5,876 bases of DNA from an uncultured Lachnospiraceae bacterium (GTDB taxonomy: Bacteria; Bacillota; Clostridia; Lachnospirales; Lachnospiraceae): assembly GCA_902803305.1 (NCBI GenBank), contig CADCPL010000018.1:1-5876 (forward strand), read 5' to 3'. Within the stretch, counting starts at the first letter, position 1, and each line of letters opens with the position of its first letter. A program made the translations under genes and the position numbers. The notes beneath the pieces are model-generated. The model did no database searches. It saw only the letters and a list, made by a program, of their open reading frames with translations, and was not told the origin of the DNA. Shown here one piece after another: positions 4,703-5,876 of this stretch.

Positions 4703-5876
4703 TTATCGCGCTCCAAAAGGATCCAGGATCTGCTTATACGCATTTTTGTTTTTCTCTATCATGTCCGGAGATCCTATCGTGACCTTTGCTCCGTTTTTCG
4801 ACAGATCATCAAAGAAGGCGTCACAGCGTTCCAGGGATGCCGGGGTGATCTTTCGTATCGCAAGGGCACGTATCTGCCTGTCGCATGCGCTCTTACCGCA
4901 CACCATTCCGGCTATGATGGCATTGGCATCATTAATATCCCCGCTGCTGACCATGATCTGCGAGTGAAGAGTTATAATGTACTCGGATAAAGCCTTCCTG
5001 CCGCTCTTTCTTATATCCTTCCACTCATCTCCCATTTCTTCAAATGTCTCAAAGGTCTGAGCGATGGTCGGATCATTGCCGGTAATGACTGCCATGGACG
5101 GATACTCATTCATGTATGAGCACTGATAAGCGCCGTATCTGTCTCTTGCATTTGTCTTCACATATTCGTTCGTTATAAGATCGAGTGCCAGCTCCGATGA
5201 AGGATCATCCTTCATACCCGATGAAACCACGTCACCGTTAAAAATGCCGTTGTAAACATTCTTCCTGTTTATCTTTACCGCAAGGGGATATCCGTACTGT
5301 TTAAAAGAGTATGTGCTTTTCTCATGGTCCGGATCCGAAAGACTCCCGGTAAAACCTTCCGCACATTTTTCATAATCGGCTCTGTTTTCCGGGCTGACAG
5401 CATATCCGAGCACCGCGCCACCTGTACTATCGAGCTCTTTTCCTATGCCGCTAAGCTCCGACATGACTTTATTAAGTTCTTTTTCATCCATCTTTTCGAT
5501 CCCGGAGAGAAAATCATAATACTCCAGATAATGCGTGTGTTCGTAGTAAGCGGCTCCCTGACCTTCCCTTGCATATCCCAGGAATCGAATAAGGTTTTCG
5601 GGGTTTCTTTCGATGTTGCTCCTGATCGTTTTCTTTATCGAAGCTGCAGCTTCCTTTATCTTTTCAGAATCGGTGAACACGCTGTCAAACAGCATCTCAT
5701 GTGTAATGTCGAATGCCTCCTGCTGACTTGCCGGATCACACATGAACGACACAACAACATAAGGCGTAAAGTCGTTTCCGTTTGACGATACATCAACCGA
5801 TATATCCTCTCCCCTATACGTACACGTATTCAATATGTCAAACAGTTCCTCGGAAGAATGCTTTCCTGTCGGAACA
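4703..5876 (-). CDS. M16 family metallopeptidase (presequence-protease-like), C-terminal part, cut by the window edge
   Basis: About 390 codons are visible, and the frame runs open to the last base. The TTG at 5831-5833 is therefore an internal leucine, preceded in frame by VPTGKHSSEELFDI. The fragment resembles the second half of M16C peptidases, which degrade peptides inside a closed two-part chamber. Family-like blocks are EELFDILN with an I-S-V-x-V strand, a FTDSEKIKEAAASIKK helix, a RYGAYQ segment (matching the usual G-G-A-Y-G), a G-N-D-P segment where Y-R-D-P is usual, and a C-terminal LERCDAFFDDL followed by VTIGS. The zinc-binding H-x-x-E-H would lie in the missing first half, so activity cannot be judged. 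Divergence at the Y-R-D-P position hints at a degenerate or specialised member. The stop TAA is at 4703-4705, and no strong terminator follows. A functional link with the transport operon is possible (peptide breakdown feeding amino acid uptake) but only suggested by adjacency. Confidence 0.8.
   Translation of the reverse strand, partial: VPTGKHSSEELFDILNTCTYRGEDISVDVSSNGNDFTPYVVVSFMCDPASQQEAFDITHEMLFDSVFTDSEKIKEAAASIKKTIRSNIERNPENLIRFLGYAREGQGAAYYEHTHYLEYYDFLSGIEKMDEKELNKVMSELSGIGKELDSTGGAVLGYAVSPENRADYEKCAEGFTGSLSDPDHEKSTYSFKQYGYPLAVKINRKNVYNGIFNGDVVSSGMKDDPSSELALDLITNEYVKTNARDRYGAYQCSYMNEYPSMAVITGNDPTIAQTFETFEEMGDEWKDIRKSGRKALSEYIITLHSQIMVSSGDINDANAIIAGMVCGKSACDRQIRALAIRKITPASLERCDAFFDDLSKNGAKVTIGSPDMIEKNKNAYKQILDPFGAR

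Noticed and set aside
5831..5833. TTG as the start codon of the peptidase gene
   Set aside because: The frame is open upstream to base 5876 and the upstream residues (EELFDI) match family pattern, so this is an internal leucine codon.
1..5876. CRISPR array, transposon, tRNA or riboswitch
   Set aside because: No regularly spaced repeats, terminal inverted repeats, transposase motifs, tRNA-like cloverleaf or recognisable aptamer were seen; the gaps between genes are at most about 95 bases.

Overview
The window looks like part of a Bacillota chromosome, most likely an anaerobic Clostridia member of the Lachnospiraceae type. This is inferred from the base composition (a little under half G+C by eye), strong AGGAGG-type ribosome binding sites, a lipoprotein solute-binding protein, cysteine-rich proteins, and a soluble PAS-PAS chemoreceptor beside an M16C-type peptidase. 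The exact genus cannot be read from the sequence. All six genes lie on the minus strand, so transcription runs from high to low coordinates.

Right edge (4703-5876): the C-terminal part of an M16 (insulinase/presequence-protease-like) peptidase. Its frame stays open to the window edge, so the gene is cut by the window. A 74-base gap (4628-4702) follows and holds a plausible promoter, a short palindrome and a T-run.

Centre (1580-4627): a compact four-gene operon. It encodes a lipoprotein amino-acid-binding protein, a permease of the polar-amino-acid family, its ABC ATPase, and a DapF-fold, cofactor-independent amino acid racemase/epimerase. The intergenic gaps are 22, 11 and 6 bases. The racemase keeps both catalytic-type cysteines but has lost the DapF residues expected for diaminopimelate. 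It resembles the CntK/histidine-racemase branch more than biosynthetic DapF. The simplest reading is uptake of a polar amino acid coupled to interconversion of its L and D forms; histidine is the first candidate substrate but is not proven.

Left part (59-1579): a 95-base intergenic stretch carries a strong GC-rich hairpin and a sigma-A promoter whose TTGACA -35 box sits at the hairpin loop. This promoter drives a 474-residue soluble chemoreceptor with two PAS domains and a short methyl-accepting-type signalling hairpin. After its stop codon, bases 1-58 contain another near-consensus promoter (TTGACA, 17 bases, TAGAAT) reading leftward into a gene outside the window.

No RNA genes, insertion sequences, CRISPR arrays or phage genes were seen. 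The most interesting parts are the transporter-plus-racemase operon and the hairpin/promoter overlap between it and the chemoreceptor gene.
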